Source of the DNA: Defluviitalea phaphyphila
GTDB lineage: Bacteria; Bacillota; Clostridia; Lachnospirales; Defluviitaleaceae
Length of the DNA: 64,000 nucleotides
Direction of reading: 5' to 3'
Assembly (NCBI RefSeq): GCF_001466305.1
Contig: NZ_JWID01000004.1
Span: 1 to 64,000, forward strand
Shown here: in pieces, positions 46,945 to 56,496 of the stretch
How positions within the stretch are numbered: the first letter of the stretch is position 1
Layout of the letters: each line of letters starts with the position of its first letter
Program-made: the position numbers and the translations under genes
The notes under the pieces: generated by a model
What the model was told of the DNA's origin: nothing
Database searches by the model: none
Seen by the model: the letters and a program-made list of their open reading frames with translations, nothing else

Positions 46945-48909
46945 TTATTCGTTTATTTTTTCTTCACTTGTATACAATATAACTTTTGTATTTGGATTCA
47001 CTTCTTCTCCAGATAATGGAAATTGATCTTCCACTATTGTTCCATTTCCCATTAATTCGACTCCAAGACTTATTTTTCTAAGCTCTTTTTCTGCTTCATT
47101 TATATCTTTATTAATTAAATTAGGAACTATAACTTTTTCAATATCTTGCATTTTAAGCTCTTTTTCTGAATATTTAGGCTGAATATTTAAATAAGGAAGA
47201 ATATTTTCAAAAATTTCTTTAATTATTGGCCCTGCAACAGTTCCTCCATAATAAATTCCTTGAGGTTCATCTATTATTACTAAAGCTATAACTTGTGGAT
47301 CTTCTGCAGGAGCAAAAGCTAGAAAAGAAGCTATATATTTATTACTTTTTCTTGGAAGCTTTTCTGATGTAGCAGTTTTTCCGCCTATTCTATATCCTGG
47401 AATATATGCTTTATTACCTGTCCCTTCTGCTACTACACTTTCTAAAGCTTTTTTCATGAGATCCGAAGTTTCTTTTGATATTATTTGTTTATTTTGTGTA
47501 TATTCAAATTTTTTAATCAGATTTCCTTCATTATCTATTATTTTATCTCCAAAATGAGGGGTGACTAAATATCCTCCATTTATTACTGCTGAAGCAGCTC
47601 TTAAAAGCTGCATAGGTGTAATTTGAAATGACTGTCCAAAAGACATAGTTGCAAGTTCTACAGGCCCTATATTTTCTAAATCATGCATAATTCCTATAGC
47701 TTCCCCTGGTACATCTATTCCTGTTTTTTCATTAAATCCAAATAATTTCATATATTCGTAAAAATTTTTTGCCCCTAATCTTTCAGCTACTTGCATAAAA
47801 ACAGGATTACAAGAATTTTGTATTCCTTCTAAAAAACTTTCTTGGCCATGAGACCTAGGATATCTCCAACATTTTATCATTCTTCCTGCCACCATATGAT
47901 ATCCTTTACAATTAAATTGGCTATCTAATGTAACTACTTTTTCTTCTAAACCCATAGCTGAAGTTATAATTTTAAAAGTAGAGCCAGGTTCATATGTATC
48001 ATTAATAGCAAAATTTCTCCACATTTTATTGAGTTCATTATATTGTTCTTCACTGCTTAAAGTATCCCAAATTTCTTTTATGTTAGGGTCTGTAATAGTA
48101 AAAGGCTCATTTAAATCATAATCAGGTTTATTAGCCATAGCATATATTTCTCCATTTTGCGGATTCATTACTATAATACTTCCTCGTTTTGCTTTTTTAG
48201 CTTCTACTGCTTTTTCTAAGGCTTGTTCTACATATTGCTGAATAGTCAAATCTATAGTTGTAACTAAATTATATCCAGGTATAGGTGCAATTCTTTTTTC
48301 AGGAACTTCTTCTAACTTTCTTCCTTTACCATCAGTTTCAGTTAAAATTTTCCCTGGACTTCCTTTTAAATATTCATCATATTTAACTTCTAACCCAATA
48401 ATGCCTTGATTATCTTTCCCAACAAATCCTATTACATGGGAAGCTAAATTACTATAAGGATAATATCTTTTAGAATCTTCATCTATTGTCACTCCCGGAA
48501 GATTTAACTTTCTTATTTCATCTCCTATTTCTTTATCAACCTTTGATTTTATCCTCTCTAGGGCAACAACTTTATCTACTTTCTTTTTTACAGTTTCATA
48601 ATCTAAATCTAATTTTTCTGAAAGAACCCTTGCAACTTCTTCACTATCTTCTATTTGTGCATGAATAACTCCTATAGTAGTTACAGTTGCACTTTTGGCT
48701 AATTCTATTCCATTTCTATCATAAATAGTTCCTCTTTGGGGAGAAATTAGTCTATCTCTTGTATGTTGTTCATAAGCTAATTCTTGCAAAAAACTTCCTT
48801 CTATTATTTGTAAATAAGCTATTCTAAACATTAATCCAATAATACTTAATGTAAATACACTAAGAAAAAATAAATATTTTTTTTTCATATTTACAGTAGG
48901 TTTATACAT
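46945..48909 (-). CDS. spoVD: Class B penicillin-binding protein, SpoVD-like, with PASTA
   Basis: The 654-residue protein has a membrane anchor (KYLFFLSVFTLSIIGLMFRIAYL), a dimerisation domain (GTIYDRNGIELA), a transpeptidase domain and one C-terminal PASTA domain (VIVPNLINKDINEAEKELRK). The catalytic SxxK is GSTFKI and SxN is SCN. The third motif reads GGKTATSEK, KTA instead of the usual KTG. A single PASTA and position after a second PBP match SpoVD, which builds spore cortex with SpoVE. Its sister at 48968 has the canonical KTG. Confidence 0.88.
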   Translation of the reverse strand: MYKPTVNMKKKYLFFLSVFTLSIIGLMFRIAYLQIIEGSFLQELAYEQHTRDRLISPQRGTIYDRNGIELAKSATVTTIGVIHAQIEDSEEVARVLSEKLDLDYETVKKKVDKVVALERIKSKVDKEIGDEIRKLNLPGVTIDEDSKRYYPYSNLASHVIGFVGKDNQGIIGLEVKYDEYLKGSPGKILTETDGKGRKLEEVPEKRIAPIPGYNLVTTIDLTIQQYVEQALEKAVEAKKAKRGSIIVMNPQNGEIYAMANKPDYDLNEPFTITDPNIKEIWDTLSSEEQYNELNKMWRNFAINDTYEPGSTFKIITSAMGLEEKVVTLDSQFNCKGYHMVAGRMIKCWRYPRSHGQESFLEGIQNSCNPVFMQVAERLGAKNFYEYMKLFGFNEKTGIDVPGEAIGIMHDLENIGPVELATMSFGQSFQITPMQLLRAASAVINGGYLVTPHFGDKIIDNEGNLIKKFEYTQNKQIISKETSDLMKKALESVVAEGTGNKAYIPGYRIGGKTATSEKLPRKSNKYIASFLAFAPAEDPQVIALVIIDEPQGIYYGGTVAGPIIKEIFENILPYLNIQPKYSEKELKMQDIEKVIVPNLINKDINEAEKELRKISLGVELMGNGTIVEDQFPLSGEEVNPNTKVILYTSEEKINE

Positions 48910-48967
48910 ATTATTCCCCCCATTATTGCTAAACTATTACTATAATTTTATTGCAATTATGGGGGGA

Positions 48968-50923
48968 TTATTCTTGAGTAACATATAATTTAATTGTAGT
49001 TCCTTTTGGTACTTTAGTTCCGGGATTAGGAAATTGTTCTTTTATAGTATTACCTTCTCCTATTATTTCATAATTTAAACCTTTAATAGTTAAATCCATA
49101 TCTACTTCTAAAAGTTCTAATCCAACATAATCTGGAATTTCTACATCTGTATTTTCTTCTTCATCTTCTTCTGCAGAAGCTTCAATCCCCATATATGGAA
49201 GAATATTTTGAAAAATTTCCTTCGCTACAGGAGCTGCTGCTCCACTTCCCTCTGAATAATATTCAGTTTCATCTAATATTACTAATAAAATAACTTGGGG
49301 GTCTTCAACTGGAGCAAATCCAATAAAAGAAAGTACATATTTATCTTCACCTCTTGGAAGTTTTTCTGCTGTCCCTGTTTTTCCTCCTATTCTATAACCA
49401 TCTACTTTTGCTTTTTTACCTGTACCATTATTAACAACACTCTCTAAATAATTTCTAAGAATTTGTGAAGTTTCTTTTGAAATAACTTTTCTTTTTAATA
49501 CAGGCTTCATTTCTTTAATTTCTGTACCATTTTCAGACACTATTTGTTTTACTACATAGGGTTGCATTAAATTACCGCCATTTATTACTGCTGCAAATCC
49601 ATTTAATATTTGAATAGGAGTTACAGTAAAAGATTGCCCAAATGAACTAGTAGCTAATTCTACTGGTTTTAAATCATCTGCATCATATAAAATTCCTTTT
49701 GCTTCTCCTGGAAGATCTATTCCTGTTACTTCTCCAAATCCAAATAATTTTTGATAATGATAAAATACATCGGAGCCCATTTTTTCTGCTATATCCATCA
49801 TTGCCACATTACACGAATTAGCTAAAGCTTCTTCTAAAGTCTGTTCCCCATGCCCACTGGTTTTCCAACATTTTATTGTCTGACCATATATAGTTTTATG
49901 TCCTTCACAATTATATGTATCTTCTACAGAAATTATATTTTCTTCTAAGGCTGCTGCAACTAATATAGGTTTAAAAGTAGAGCCTGGTTCATAAGTATCA
50001 CTAATATTATAGTTTCTCCATACTTCATTTAATTTTTCTAATTTTTCTTCATTAGATAATTGATTCCAAGTATCTTCACCAATAAATTCACTTAAATCAT
50101 TATATTTATTAGGATTAAAAGTAGGATAAGTTGCCATAGCTAGCACTTCTCCAGTATTAGGATCCATAATAATAACAGACGCATTTTTAGGATTATGCTC
50201 TTCTACTGCCTTTTTTAAAGCCATTTCTGCAAAATGCTGAATAGTTTCATCAATAGTTAAAACAATGGTATCTCCTTTTTGAGCTGGAATAGTTTCTTCT
50301 ATAACATATTTGCCTTCTTTTAACATAGGAAATATTCTTCCAACTACTCCTGAAAGATATTTGTTGTACTGTTGTTCTACTCCATATTGAGCCTGTTTAT
50401 CCTGATTTACAAAACCAATTAAAGCAGCTGCAAAATCATTTTTTAAATAATTTCTAGTAGTATCTTCTTCTAACCAAACACCTTTTAAATCATTTTCTTT
50501 AATTTTTTGAGCTATATCACTCTCAATATGTTTTACTATTACTTCATATCTAGAGTTTGGATTATTAGATATTCTTTCATTTAAAGTTTCTTGAGATATA
50601 GATAAAATTTGACTTAAAGTAGTAATTGTTTTTTCTTTTTCTTCCTCAGATATTTGTTCTAATAAAACATTGGGGTCTAGGATTACATTATATACTACAG
50701 AACTAAGTACTAAATCATGGTAATTACGGTCTACAATATTTCCTCTACTAGGTAGAATGATTTTTTCTGTATTAAGCATTTGCATTACAGCTTTTTCTTC
50801 ATATTCTTCCCCATATGCATATTTTATATATCCAATTCTATATATTAAAAAACCAATACTAAAAATAAAAAATAATAATATCATAAAAGCTCTTCTTTTG
50901 GTTTGTTTAACTAAAGCATTCAT
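48968..50923 (-). CDS. Class B penicillin-binding protein, FtsI/PBP2B-like, with PASTA
   Basis: The protein has about 651 residues. Layout is anchor (AFMILLFFIFSIGFLIYRIGYI), PBP dimer (RGNIVDRNYHDLVLSSV), transpeptidase (GSTFKPILVA, SCNVAM, GGKTGTAEK) and one PASTA domain (VEIPDYVGLELLEVDMD). Catalytic residues are complete. The start ATG at 50923 leaves a five-base gap after the FtsL-like gene; a longer frame to 50962 would overlap that gene. Its position fits the divisome transpeptidase PBP2B, with FtsW as partner. It is paralogous to the SpoVD-like neighbour. Confidence 0.9.
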   Translation of the reverse strand: MNALVKQTKRRAFMILLFFIFSIGFLIYRIGYIKYAYGEEYEEKAVMQMLNTEKIILPSRGNIVDRNYHDLVLSSVVYNVILDPNVLLEQISEEEKEKTITTLSQILSISQETLNERISNNPNSRYEVIVKHIESDIAQKIKENDLKGVWLEEDTTRNYLKNDFAAALIGFVNQDKQAQYGVEQQYNKYLSGVVGRIFPMLKEGKYVIEETIPAQKGDTIVLTIDETIQHFAEMALKKAVEEHNPKNASVIIMDPNTGEVLAMATYPTFNPNKYNDLSEFIGEDTWNQLSNEEKLEKLNEVWRNYNISDTYEPGSTFKPILVAAALEENIISVEDTYNCEGHKTIYGQTIKCWKTSGHGEQTLEEALANSCNVAMMDIAEKMGSDVFYHYQKLFGFGEVTGIDLPGEAKGILYDADDLKPVELATSSFGQSFTVTPIQILNGFAAVINGGNLMQPYVVKQIVSENGTEIKEMKPVLKRKVISKETSQILRNYLESVVNNGTGKKAKVDGYRIGGKTGTAEKLPRGEDKYVLSFIGFAPVEDPQVILLVILDETEYYSEGSGAAAPVAKEIFQNILPYMGIEASAEEDEEENTDVEIPDYVGLELLEVDMDLTIKGLNYEIIGEGNTIKEQFPNPGTKVPKGTTIKLYVTQE

Positions 50924-50927
50924 AATT

Positions 50928-51443
50928 TCACTCTTCTCGCTTAAACCAATTAAAAAAATCAAAAAAACTAGCTGTTAAAAAATTTTCTTTATCCTCTTCT
51001 TCATCTTCTTGTTTTGGTTCGTAATATGCAGTGTAACTTATTTTAGGAACATCTATATATATTATTTGATGGGGTGAAGGCTCCACCATTCCTAATTCTT
51101 GCATAGCTTTTTGTTTTACCATATCAAGATCAATACTTTTTGCTATTTCTGATTTTAGTAATATATTGGCATTTTGAATCTCTTCTAATTCTTTTTTCAT
51201 ATTTTTAATCTCTTTTTGATTAGATGTTATAGATGCATACTGTTTCATGAGAAATAAACACCCAAGAAAAATCAAAAAAACATTTCCAATTAATTTTAGT
51301 TTATATTTTATTATTCTTTTTTTCTTTTCTTCTTTTTGTTTTTTTAAAAGATAAGTTTTATCTTCTAGTAAAATGTCATGGGCATCATTAATATTATCTT
51401 CACTTTTAGGTACTACAGAGCCATATATGTAATCCTCCTTCAT
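50928..51443 (-). CDS. ftsL: FtsL-like septum protein
   Basis: The protein has about 171 residues. A basic cytoplasmic part (KKQKEEKKKRIIKYKLKL) is followed by one membrane segment (IGNVFLIFLGCLFLMKQYA), then a coiled coil (NQKEIKNMKKELEEIQNANI) and IDLDMVKQKAMQELGMVEPS. This is the FtsL/DivIC topology. The start ATG at 51443 has GGGGGG six bases upstream. It lies between rsmH and the PBP gene, the standard ftsL position. Sequence similarity in this family is weak, so the call rests on layout. Confidence 0.82.
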   Translation of the reverse strand: MKEDYIYGSVVPKSEDNINDAHDILLEDKTYLLKKQKEEKKKRIIKYKLKLIGNVFLIFLGCLFLMKQYASITSNQKEIKNMKKELEEIQNANILLKSEIAKSIDLDMVKQKAMQELGMVEPSPHQIIYIDVPKISYTAYYEPKQEDEEEDKENFLTASFFDFFNWFKREE

Positions 51444-51457
51444 TAGCAACCCCCCAA

Positions 51458-52390
51458 TTATAATTTTTCTATAATTCTAAGTTTTGCACTTCTTGCTCTG
51501 GGATTAATCTCTATTTCTGTTTTTTTAGGTAAAATAGGTTTTCTAGTTATTATTTTTACTTTTCTTTTTTTACCACAAACACACACTGGAAATTCTGGAG
51601 GACAAGTACAAGGATTTTCTAATTGTTTAAAAGTTTGTTTCACGATTCTATCTTCTAGAGAATGAAAAGTGATAATACACAATCTCCCTTTAGAGGCTAA
51701 AGAGTCTACTATATCTAGTATTGATTGTTTTAATATTTCTAGTTCACCATTTACTTCTATACGAATGGCTTGAAAAGTTCGTTTGGCAGGATGAGGTCCA
51801 TCTCTTCTAGCTCCTAATGGTATTGCCTTTTTTATAATATCAACTAATTCATAAGTAGTTTCAATTGTTTTTTTACTTCTTTCTTTTACAATAAATTCTG
51901 CAATTCTCTTAGCCCATCGCTCTTCTCCATAATTTTTAATAATTTCCTCCAAACGATTTTTACTATAGTTATTTACGACATCCTTTGCACTAAAAGACTG
52001 ATCTTGATTCATTCTCATATCTAAAGGGGCATTTTGCATATACGAAAAACCTCTATCTGGCTTGTCCAATTGATGAGAAGAAACTCCTAAATCAAGCAAC
52101 ATACCATCTATAAAATCAACTTCTAGTTTTTTTAATATAGTTTTTATATTAGAAAAATTATCATGTACTAATACGACATTCTTATATTTATTTAACTTTA
52201 TTTCAGAAGCTTTAATAGCATTTATATCTTGATCTATGCCAATAAACCTTCCTTTTTCACTTAATCTTTTGCAAATGGCTTCCGAATGTCCTGCTCCACC
52301 CATAGTTCCATCTACATAAATACCATCTTTTTTTATCTGTAAACCATCTATACACTCATTAAGAAGTACTGATATATGATGAAAGTTCAT
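51458..52390 (-). CDS. rsmH: 16S rRNA m4C1402 methyltransferase
   Basis: The 310-residue enzyme methylates N4 of C1402 in 16S rRNA. Family motifs are [28 protein letters not shown] (SAM site), [38 protein letters not shown] and [17 protein letters not shown]. It lies 10 bases after mraZ in the dcw operon. Confidence 0.96.
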   Translation of the reverse strand: MNFHHISVLLNECIDGLQIKKDGIYVDGTMGGAGHSEAICKRLSEKGRFIGIDQDINAIKASEIKLNKYKNVVLVHDNFSNIKTILKKLEVDFIDGMLLDLGVSSHQLDKPDRGFSYMQNAPLDMRMNQDQSFSAKDVVNNYSKNRLEEIIKNYGEERWAKRIAEFIVKERSKKTIETTYELVDIIKKAIPLGARRDGPHPAKRTFQAIRIEVNGELEILKQSILDIVDSLASKGRLCIITFHSLEDRIVKQTFKQLENPCTCPPEFPVCVCGKKRKVKIITRKPILPKKTEIEINPRARSAKLRIIEKL

Positions 52391-52400
52391 TTTTTCACTC

Positions 52401-52832
52401 CTATATTCCTAACTCCTGCATATTTTCTGCAAGGTCATTGGCATCAAAATTATCATCATTATTATATGCATCCCAATTTTTCTTACTCCATATTTCTATT
52501 CTATTTAAAACTCCAATTAAAATAACGTCTTTTTCTAAATTACTATAAGTTCTTAAATTATTAGGGATAAGTATTCTTCCTTGTTTATCTACAGAACATT
52601 CTACTGCTCCTGCTAAAAAAAACCTAACAAATTTTCTAGCATTGGAATTTGTTAAAGGGAGAGTTTTTAATTTATCTTCAAAAATTTTCCATTCAGTTAA
52701 GGGATATATAAATAGACAATTATCAAGCCCTTTGGTTACCACAAAGGTATCTCCTAGTCCTTCTCTAAATTTAGAAGGAATAATTAAACGTCCTTTAGTA
52801 TCTATGGTATGTTGATACTCTCCCATAAACAT
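52401..52832 (-). CDS. mraZ: Transcriptional regulator MraZ
   Basis: The 143-residue protein has two AbrB-like SpoVT repeats: [21 protein letters not shown] and [16 protein letters not shown]. MraZ binds repeats in its own promoter and controls the dcw cluster. Three GTGG repeats with 10-base spacing occur at 52859-52882. It is the first gene of the cluster. Confidence 0.95.
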   Translation of the reverse strand: MFMGEYQHTIDTKGRLIIPSKFREGLGDTFVVTKGLDNCLFIYPLTEWKIFEDKLKTLPLTNSNARKFVRFFLAGAVECSVDKQGRILIPNNLRTYSNLEKDVILIGVLNRIEIWSKKNWDAYNNDDNFDANDLAENMQELGI

Positions 52833-52858
52833 ATATATCCCGCCTTAGGTCTTTTCTA

Positions 52859-52882
52859 CCACTTTCCCCCACATACAACCAC
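52859..52882 (-). promoter_or_regulatory. MraZ operator
   Basis: The minus strand carries GTGGTTGTAT, GTGGGGGAAA and GTGGTA: three GTGG units exactly 10 bases apart, starting just downstream of the expected transcription start. This is the known MraZ-box arrangement. Confidence 0.82.
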
Positions 52883-52894
52883 TTTATATTCTAT

Positions 52895-52923
52895 ATTGTA
52901 TTATGGCAAAAAAAATTTTTCAA
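52895..52923 (-). promoter_or_regulatory. Promoter of the dcw cluster
   Basis: TTGAAA (52923-52918), 17 bases, TACAAT (52900-52895) on the minus strand, upstream of the MraZ repeats. Confidence 0.7.
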
Positions 52924-52931
52924 GTATTTTT

Positions 52932-52971
52932 AGAAAAAATAAAAAGAGATAGGAAATATTCCCTATCTCTT
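52932..52971 (-). terminator. Terminator of Spo0E-like gene
   Basis: AAGAGATAGG and CCTATCTCTT (52944-52953, 52962-52971) form a 10-base stem followed on the minus strand by TTTTTATTTTTT. It separates the Spo0E-like gene from the dcw promoter. Confidence 0.85.
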
Positions 52972-52992
52972 AAAAATAAATTATTCACTAAA

Positions 52993-53160
52993 TTATGCTT
53001 CTAAATATTCATTACCATAATCATTATCAGCATAATAATTTAAAATTAACTGATCTAATTCTGTGCTTAGTTTGTAAATTTCTTCAAAATCTTCTTCTTT
53101 TTCAATTAAGTTATTTAACCTTTCTCTTAGAATATCAATTTCCCCGTAAATTGTATTCAT
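52993..53160 (-). CDS. Spo0E-like sporulation regulatory protein
   Basis: The 55-residue protein reads as a helical hairpin: EIDILRERLNNLIEKEEDF, then KLSTELDQLILNYY. The S-x-x-LD-x-LI pattern is the signature of Spo0E-family aspartyl phosphatases, which dephosphorylate Spo0A and delay sporulation. GAGGTG precedes the ATG. It has its own promoter (53227-53255) and terminator. Confidence 0.82.
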   Translation of the reverse strand: MNTIYGEIDILRERLNNLIEKEEDFEEIYKLSTELDQLILNYYADNDYGNEYLEA

Positions 53161-53226
53161 TTTTTTCACCTCGTTTTTCTAAAATCCCCACAATTTATTT
53201 CTCTTTCTATATATTGTGTATGATTT

Positions 53227-53255
53227 ATTATAATATATTTTTTATAAAAAATCAA
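53227..53255 (-). promoter_or_regulatory. Promoter of Spo0E-like gene
   Basis: TTGATT (53255-53250), 17 bases, TATAAT (53232-53227) on the minus strand, overlapping the 3' flank of lgt. Confidence 0.75.
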
Positions 53256-53262
53256 CATATTG

Positions 53263-54129
53263 CTACACTTTTTTACTGTTTTTATATTTTTTCCTATTAT
53301 ATATAATTAGTGATAATCCTATAAAAATTAATATTCCTGATAAAACTTGAGAAACTGCTATTCCAGTTGAACCAATAATTAACTGATCAGTTCTCAATCC
53401 CTCTATCCATATTCTGCCACATCCATAGCCTACTAAATACATTAAAAATACTTCTCCAGTAAATTTTTTTCTTTTTTTATACCACAAAAGAAAAAGGCAA
53501 ACTCCCAAATTCCACATTGATTCATATAAGAATGTTGGGTGCACCTGTATATATTCAATTCCTTCATGAATATATAAATTATTTAAAATATTTTCTGTAA
53601 GATATTGCCCGACATTTTGTTTCATTAAACGCATAGCAAAAAAAGAATTAGTATATTCACCAAAAGCTTCTTGGTTAAAAAAGTTTCCCCATCTCCCAAT
53701 AGCTTGACCTAGAATTAAGCTGGGAGCTGCAGTATCTGCCAATAACCCAAAGGACATTTTTCTTTTTTTAGTAAAAATCCATGCTACAATTATAGAAGCT
53801 AATACTCCACCATATATAGCTAATCCGCCTTCCCTTAAAGCAAAAATCTTTAAGGGATTATTTTTATAACTATCCCACGAAAAAATTACATAATATAATC
53901 TAGCTCCAATAATTGCTGCAATTAAATCATATAATAAAAAATCTATATAATCTTCTGGTTTTTGATTAGTTCTCTTTGCTTCTCTAAGGGCAAGCATAAG
54001 CCCACTTATAACACCTAATCCTATAATAATTCCATACCAATATACAGGAAATCCAAAAATTCTAAAAGCTACATTATTTAACCTTTCAATCTTAATCCCT
54101 AAATGTGGAAACCAAACCTCTGGATGCAT
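53263..54129 (-). CDS. lgt: Prolipoprotein diacylglyceryl transferase
   Basis: The 288-residue membrane enzyme adds a diacylglyceryl group to the lipobox Cys of prolipoproteins. It has about seven membrane segments. Signature motifs are GGLAIYGGVLASIIVAW, GRWGNFFNQEAFGEYT and HPTFLYESMWN. Predicted lipoproteins at 4917, 26515 and 54211 would be its substrates. GGAGGAGC precedes the ATG. Confidence 0.95.
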   Translation of the reverse strand: MHPEVWFPHLGIKIERLNNVAFRIFGFPVYWYGIIIGLGVISGLMLALREAKRTNQKPEDYIDFLLYDLIAAIIGARLYYVIFSWDSYKNNPLKIFALREGGLAIYGGVLASIIVAWIFTKKRKMSFGLLADTAAPSLILGQAIGRWGNFFNQEAFGEYTNSFFAMRLMKQNVGQYLTENILNNLYIHEGIEYIQVHPTFLYESMWNLGVCLFLLWYKKRKKFTGEVFLMYLVGYGCGRIWIEGLRTDQLIIGSTGIAVSQVLSGILIFIGLSLIIYNRKKYKNSKKV

Positions 54130-54210
54130 AAAGCTCCTCCTTATCTTTTGTTTATTTTTTATTATAATTATTTTCTTTTAAAATGTAAAATATAATTTAA
54201 AAAATAAAGA

Positions 54211-54738
54211 TTATATAGTAGGAGTTATTCTTCTTATAATACTATTTATTTCATCTACTAATCCTTCTTCTTTTCTATCTTCTCTTAAATTTTTTGCAAT
54301 CTCTTTAATTCTTTTAACCATTTCTTCAGAAGTAGTAATTGATACATTTTTTAAAGAAGTATCAGTTAAAAATGTTTTCTCTTCTATTAATTTTTTTATT
54401 TCGCCAATTTCTTCTTCACTGATACCTGAAATTAAATCAATTCCTATCAAAGCCGTATTTCCCACAATAATTACTGTTGTATCATCTACTTGTTCAAAAT
54501 TATTTATCACTTTTGCAATATTACTAGCTCTTTCTGTATTATATTCTGAATTATTAATATCAATATTTTTATCAACTTGTTCGGGAATATTGTATGGATT
54601 AGAACGGTCAAATTCTTCTATATATCCTTTTATCGTATTTTCATTAGAATAATTTACTCTATTTTCTATAGATTTATTACATCCAGTTAATCCTAATAAA
54701 AACATAAAAGTTAAGCAAAGTAAAGGCTTAATTTTCAC
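54211..54738 (-). CDS. YhcN/YlaJ-family sporulation lipoprotein
   Basis: The 175-residue protein has a signal peptide ending in a lipobox (LLGLTGC). The mature part has NTERASNIAKVINNFEQVDDTTVIIVGNTALIGID, typical of YhcN/YlaJ proteins, then TSEEMVKRIKEIA. Family members are found in the spore and forespore membrane. The start is GTG with AGGAGG nine bases upstream. Confidence 0.83.
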   Translation of the reverse strand: MKIKPLLCLTFMFLLGLTGCNKSIENRVNYSNENTIKGYIEEFDRSNPYNIPEQVDKNIDINNSEYNTERASNIAKVINNFEQVDDTTVIIVGNTALIGIDLISGISEEEIGEIKKLIEEKTFLTDTSLKNVSITTSEEMVKRIKEIAKNLREDRKEEGLVDEINSIIRRITPTI

Positions 54739-54950
54739 TTATTTTCACCTCCTATATTATTCTTTGAAAAAATAAATATTTTTAAAGTAGAAAAGAATGT
54801 TCATTTCACCACAGATTTCTTTTATTTACAAAAGGTATAAAAAATATTTTTAATTAAATACTAAATATAATTTCTTTTTTTTATAAAATAATTATGTTAA
54901 AATACTCTTAAAAATAAAACTATAATAATAAAATTTAGGAGGTTAATTAT

Positions 54951-55130
54951 ATGGCTGCAAAAACTAAAAAACGTCATTATCGTGTTGCTCAAAAAGAAGT
55001 ATCTTCTCCTAACAAAGGAATATGGATAGAAAATGATAAAAAAAATCAATATATTCTTTTGGCTATAGGATTATTTATCTTTACCTTTATTAAAGGTTTT
55101 ATTATTGGCTATTTTGTATCACGAGACTAA
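54951..55130 (+). CDS. Small single-membrane-segment protein, unknown
   Basis: The 59-residue protein begins MAAKTKKRHYRVAQKEVSS, a basic tail, and ends with one membrane helix (YILLAIGLFIFTFIKGFIIG). TAGGAGG stands eight bases before the ATG and an intrinsic terminator follows the stop directly, so the gene is real. I do not recognise the family. Confidence 0.75.
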   Translation: MAAKTKKRHYRVAQKEVSSPNKGIWIENDKKNQYILLAIGLFIFTFIKGFIIGYFVSRD

Positions 55131-55160
55131 AGCACAATGTTAAACCATTGTGCTTTTATA
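55129..55160 (+). terminator. Terminator of small membrane protein gene
   Basis: AAAGCACAATG and CATTGTGCTTT (55129-55139, 55146-55156) form an 11-base stem with a six-base loop, followed by TATATT. Confidence 0.85.
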
Positions 55161-55286
55161 TTATCCTTGAATTCCTTTCCCTTTATTTAGTATAAATTTT
55201 ATTTTAAAATAAATTTTTCTATAAAATAAATGAAAGGATTAGTTGTTTTGTAATTTGTTTGTAAAATTAAGCAAAATTCTGTAATA

Positions 55287-55315
55287 TTGATTAAAATAAA
55301 AGGATTAGTTATAAT
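55287..55315 (+). promoter_or_regulatory. Promoter of ychF
   Basis: TTGATT (55287-55292), 17 bases, TATAAT (55310-55315). A 12-base direct repeat, AAAGGATTAGTT, occurs in the spacer and again near 55233. Confidence 0.75.
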
Positions 55316-55372
55316 ATAAACTTGTATGAATATAAAACAATTTTTTAATTGAAAAGAAAGGAAGAATCCATT

Positions 55373-56467
55373 ATGAAACTTGGTATTGTTGGTCTCCCTA
55401 ATGTAGGAAAAAGTACTCTATTTAATTCTCTTACAAAAGGGGGAGCAGAATCAGCCAACTATCCTTTCTGCACCATTGACCCTAATGTCGGCATTGTACC
55501 TGTTCCCGATTATAGGTTAAACCGTTTAGATGAAATGTATAATGCAGAAAAAGTTACTCCTGCTGTTATAGAATTTGTAGATATTGCAGGACTTGTAAAA
55601 GGAGCAAGTAAAGGAGAAGGGCTGGGAAATAAATTCTTATCTCATATTCGTGAAGTAGATGCTATAGTTCACGTTGTAAGATGTTTTGAAGATGAAAATA
55701 TTGTACATGTAAATGGTTCTGTAGACCCTATTCGTGATATTGAGACAATTAATCTAGAACTAATTTTTTCAGATATTGAAATTATAGAAAGAAGAATTCA
55801 AAAAACTCAAAAAGCAGCTAAAGCTGATAAATCTTTAAAAAACGAACTATTAATATTAGAAAGATTAAAAAAAGAATTAGAAAATGGCAAATGTGCAAGA
55901 AGTATTGATTTTAATGATGAAGAAAAAGAATTTATATCTTCTCTTAATCTTTTAACTTATAAACCGGTAATATATGCTGCTAATGTAACAGAAGATGATT
56001 TAGTTAATAACGGTCAAAATAATGATTATGTAAAAAAAGTTTTAGAATATGCCAAAAATGAAGGCTCTGAAGTTTTTGTAATATGTGCAAAAATAGAAGA
56101 AGAAATAGCAGAACTAAATGAAGAAGAAAAAAAATTATTCTTAGAAGACTTAGGAATTAAAGATACAGGTTTAGAAAGATTAATTTCAGCTAGTTATAAA
56201 CTATTAGGGTTAATAAGTTATTTAACTGCAGGGCCAAAAGAAGTTCGTGCTTGGACCATAGTTAAAGGTACTAAAGCTCCTCAAGCAGCAGGAAAAATTC
56301 ATTCTGATTTTGAAAGAGGATTTATTAGAGCAGAAGTAGTATCTTTTGATGATTTAATGTCATGCGGTAGCTATTCCGCTGCAAAAGAAAAGGGGTTAGT
56401 TAGATTAGAAGGTAAAGATTATATAGTACAAGACGGAGATATTATTTTATTTAGATTTAATGTATAA
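55373..56467 (+). CDS. ychF: Redox-regulated ATPase/GTPase YchF
   Basis: The 364-residue P-loop protein has the G1 loop KLGIVGLPNVGKSTLF and G3 region DIAGLVKGASKGEGLGN. The G4 position reads AANVTEDDL, the altered NxxE type that makes YchF prefer ATP. The C-terminal TGS domain has AWTIVKGTKAPQAAGKIHSD and RAEVVSFDDL. The start ATG at 55373 has AAAGGAAG upstream; the frame extending to 55349 lacks a site. Confidence 0.95.
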   Translation: MKLGIVGLPNVGKSTLFNSLTKGGAESANYPFCTIDPNVGIVPVPDYRLNRLDEMYNAEKVTPAVIEFVDIAGLVKGASKGEGLGNKFLSHIREVDAIVHVVRCFEDENIVHVNGSVDPIRDIETINLELIFSDIEIIERRIQKTQKAAKADKSLKNELLILERLKKELENGKCARSIDFNDEEKEFISSLNLLTYKPVIYAANVTEDDLVNNGQNNDYVKKVLEYAKNEGSEVFVICAKIEEEIAELNEEEKKLFLEDLGIKDTGLERLISASYKLLGLISYLTAGPKEVRAWTIVKGTKAPQAAGKIHSDFERGFIRAEVVSFDDLMSCGSYSAAKEKGLVRLEGKDYIVQDGDIILFRFNV

Positions 56468-56469
56468 AA

Positions 56470-56496
56470 AAATGGATGGAATCCCATCCATTTTAT
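56470..56496. terminator. Bidirectional terminator between ychF and gerW
   Basis: AAATGGATGG and CCATCCATTT (56470-56479, 56484-56493) form a 10-base stem. It follows the ychF stop and overlaps the stop of the convergent gene. T-rich bases lie on both sides. Confidence 0.85.
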
